Under the pieces are notes generated by a model. That model searched no databases, was not told the DNA's origin, and worked only from the letters and a program-made list of their open reading frames with translations. A stretch of DNA of 28,035 nt, from positions 1 to 28,035 of the forward strand of contig CAYYLG010000007.1 of the NCBI GenBank assembly GCA_964472605.1, in the 5' to 3' direction. This DNA is from JANNXY01 sp964472605. Its GTDB lineage: Bacteria > Patescibacteriota > Minisyncoccia > Phycocordibacterales > CAIZIN01. This document shows positions 27,517 through 28,035 of the stretch, one piece after another (position 1 is the first letter of the stretch; every line of letters starts with the position of its first letter). The position numbers and the translations under genes are program-made.

Positions 27517-28035
27517 CTATATATTAAGTCCAGTGATAATTGAATATACAAAATGTACCCCAGTAGACAATATTACCCCTCCGAAAATTAGAAACAATAT
27601 AAGCAAAGTGATACTGTATTTTTCATAAAAATCTCTAAATCTTGGGAATCTGTAGGCCGTGAGTGAGAAAAGGATTTTTGAACCATCTAGCGGAGCTATG
27701 GGTATGAGGTTAAAAATCATAAGGGAAATATTTACTACCACTACAATACTAAGTAGAGAAAAAGTTGTATAACCCAAAACCGCTGGGCCCAAAAGTCTCA
27801 TAGCCAGACCGAATACTAATGCAATAAGGAAATTTGTAAGAGGTCCTGTTACAGCAACTATCGCTTCCCCCCACTTTTGATTTTTTAAATTATAAGGATT
27901 GAACTCTACTGGCTTTGCCCAACCAAAGATAAACCCACCAAGGTTATACGTAAGAACAGGTAGCAAAAAAGACCCAACTAAATCTAAATGAGAGAATGGG
28001 TTAAGTGTCAGTCTCCCCTGCATACGAGGTGTAGG
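27517..28035 (-). CDS. M50-family (site-2 protease-like) membrane metalloprotease, N-terminus beyond window edge
   Basis: The visible 173 codons are the C-terminal part of an M50 protease. The first ATG at 28023 is internal: the frame continues to the edge (PTPR before MQGR), and the zinc-binding HExxH expected upstream is missing. Seen: GRLTLNPFSHLDLVGSFLLP, GGFIFGWAKPVEFNPYNLKN and the second zinc-ligand region IFNLIPIAPLDGSKIL (NxxPxxPLDG), plus four hydrophobic segments. The family cleaves membrane-embedded substrates in regulated proteolysis. Which substrate cannot be told from this fragment. Confidence 0.9.
   Translation of the reverse strand, partial: PTPRMQGRLTLNPFSHLDLVGSFLLPVLTYNLGGFIFGWAKPVEFNPYNLKNQKWGEAIVAVTGPLTNFLIALVFGLAMRLLGPAVLGYTTFSLLSIVVVVNISLMIFNLIPIAPLDGSKILFSLTAYRFPRFRDFYEKYSITLLILFLIFGGVILSTGVHFVYSIITGLNI

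Noticed and set aside
1..28035. tRNA genes, CRISPR arrays, integrases or insertion-sequence transposases
   Set aside because: Gaps between genes were read on both strands. No cloverleaf, no regular direct-repeat array and no transposase or integrase motifs were seen.

Overview
The window (about 28 kb) is a compact, AT-rich bacterial chromosome segment built around the ribosomal S10/spc and str gene clusters. Nearly every gene is on the minus strand, so the transcriptional order runs from high to low coordinates. The likely source is a Candidate Phyla Radiation (Patescibacteria, probably Parcubacteria-type) genome. The reasons are: no uL30 gene between rpsE and rplO, a zinc-type uS14, an EF-Tu with a non-canonical switch I, tiny intergenic gaps, almost no Shine-Dalgarno sequences, and a fragmented r-protein cluster. 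Stop codons TAA, TAG and at least one TGA fit the standard bacterial code. The lineage call is inference from these traits, not from a search.

Reading in the direction of transcription: a truncated M50 membrane protease (right edge); rpsL-rpsG with a structured leader, an intercistronic hairpin and a terminator; a small membrane protein; fusA with a terminator; a DUF1360-like membrane protein whose start lies in one arm of a long inverted repeat; a 1140-residue secreted multidomain protein ending in an M15-like zinc peptidase signature; a divergent small lipoprotein gene on the plus strand; rplJ (broken by a 100-N assembly gap) and rplL behind a long structured leader; a small lipoprotein-like gene; a flavodoxin-fold NAD(P)H oxidoreductase; a Pif1-family helicase; then tuf-rpsJ-rplC-rplD-rplW-rplB with a terminator.

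The S10 cluster is then interrupted by a two-gene signalling module: a membrane-anchored FecR/TIG protein overlapping a CHASE2-adenylate cyclase. A new promoter just after the cyclase stop restarts rpsS-rplV-rpsC-rplP-rpmC-rpsQ-rplN-rplX-rplE. After rplE come a terminator, a separate promoter, a roughly 280-nt structured RNA and its own terminator, and then another promoter that drives rpsZ-rpsH-rplF-rplR-rpsE-rplO-secY-adk (adk truncated at the left edge).

The most unusual object is this RNA locus between rplE and rpsZ. It carries an exact copy of the 19-nt helix 69 hairpin of 23S rRNA, other short tracts resembling 23S rRNA, and a 14-bp long-range helix, all between a promoter and a terminator. 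Other points worth attention: the cyclase module inside the S10 operon, an EF-Tu lacking the usual RGITI motif, a uS12 lacking the proline of the DLPG loop, two nested-hairpin intergenic elements of similar layout, and several accessory genes whose -10 boxes sit 6 to 8 nt before the ATG, implying leaderless mRNAs.
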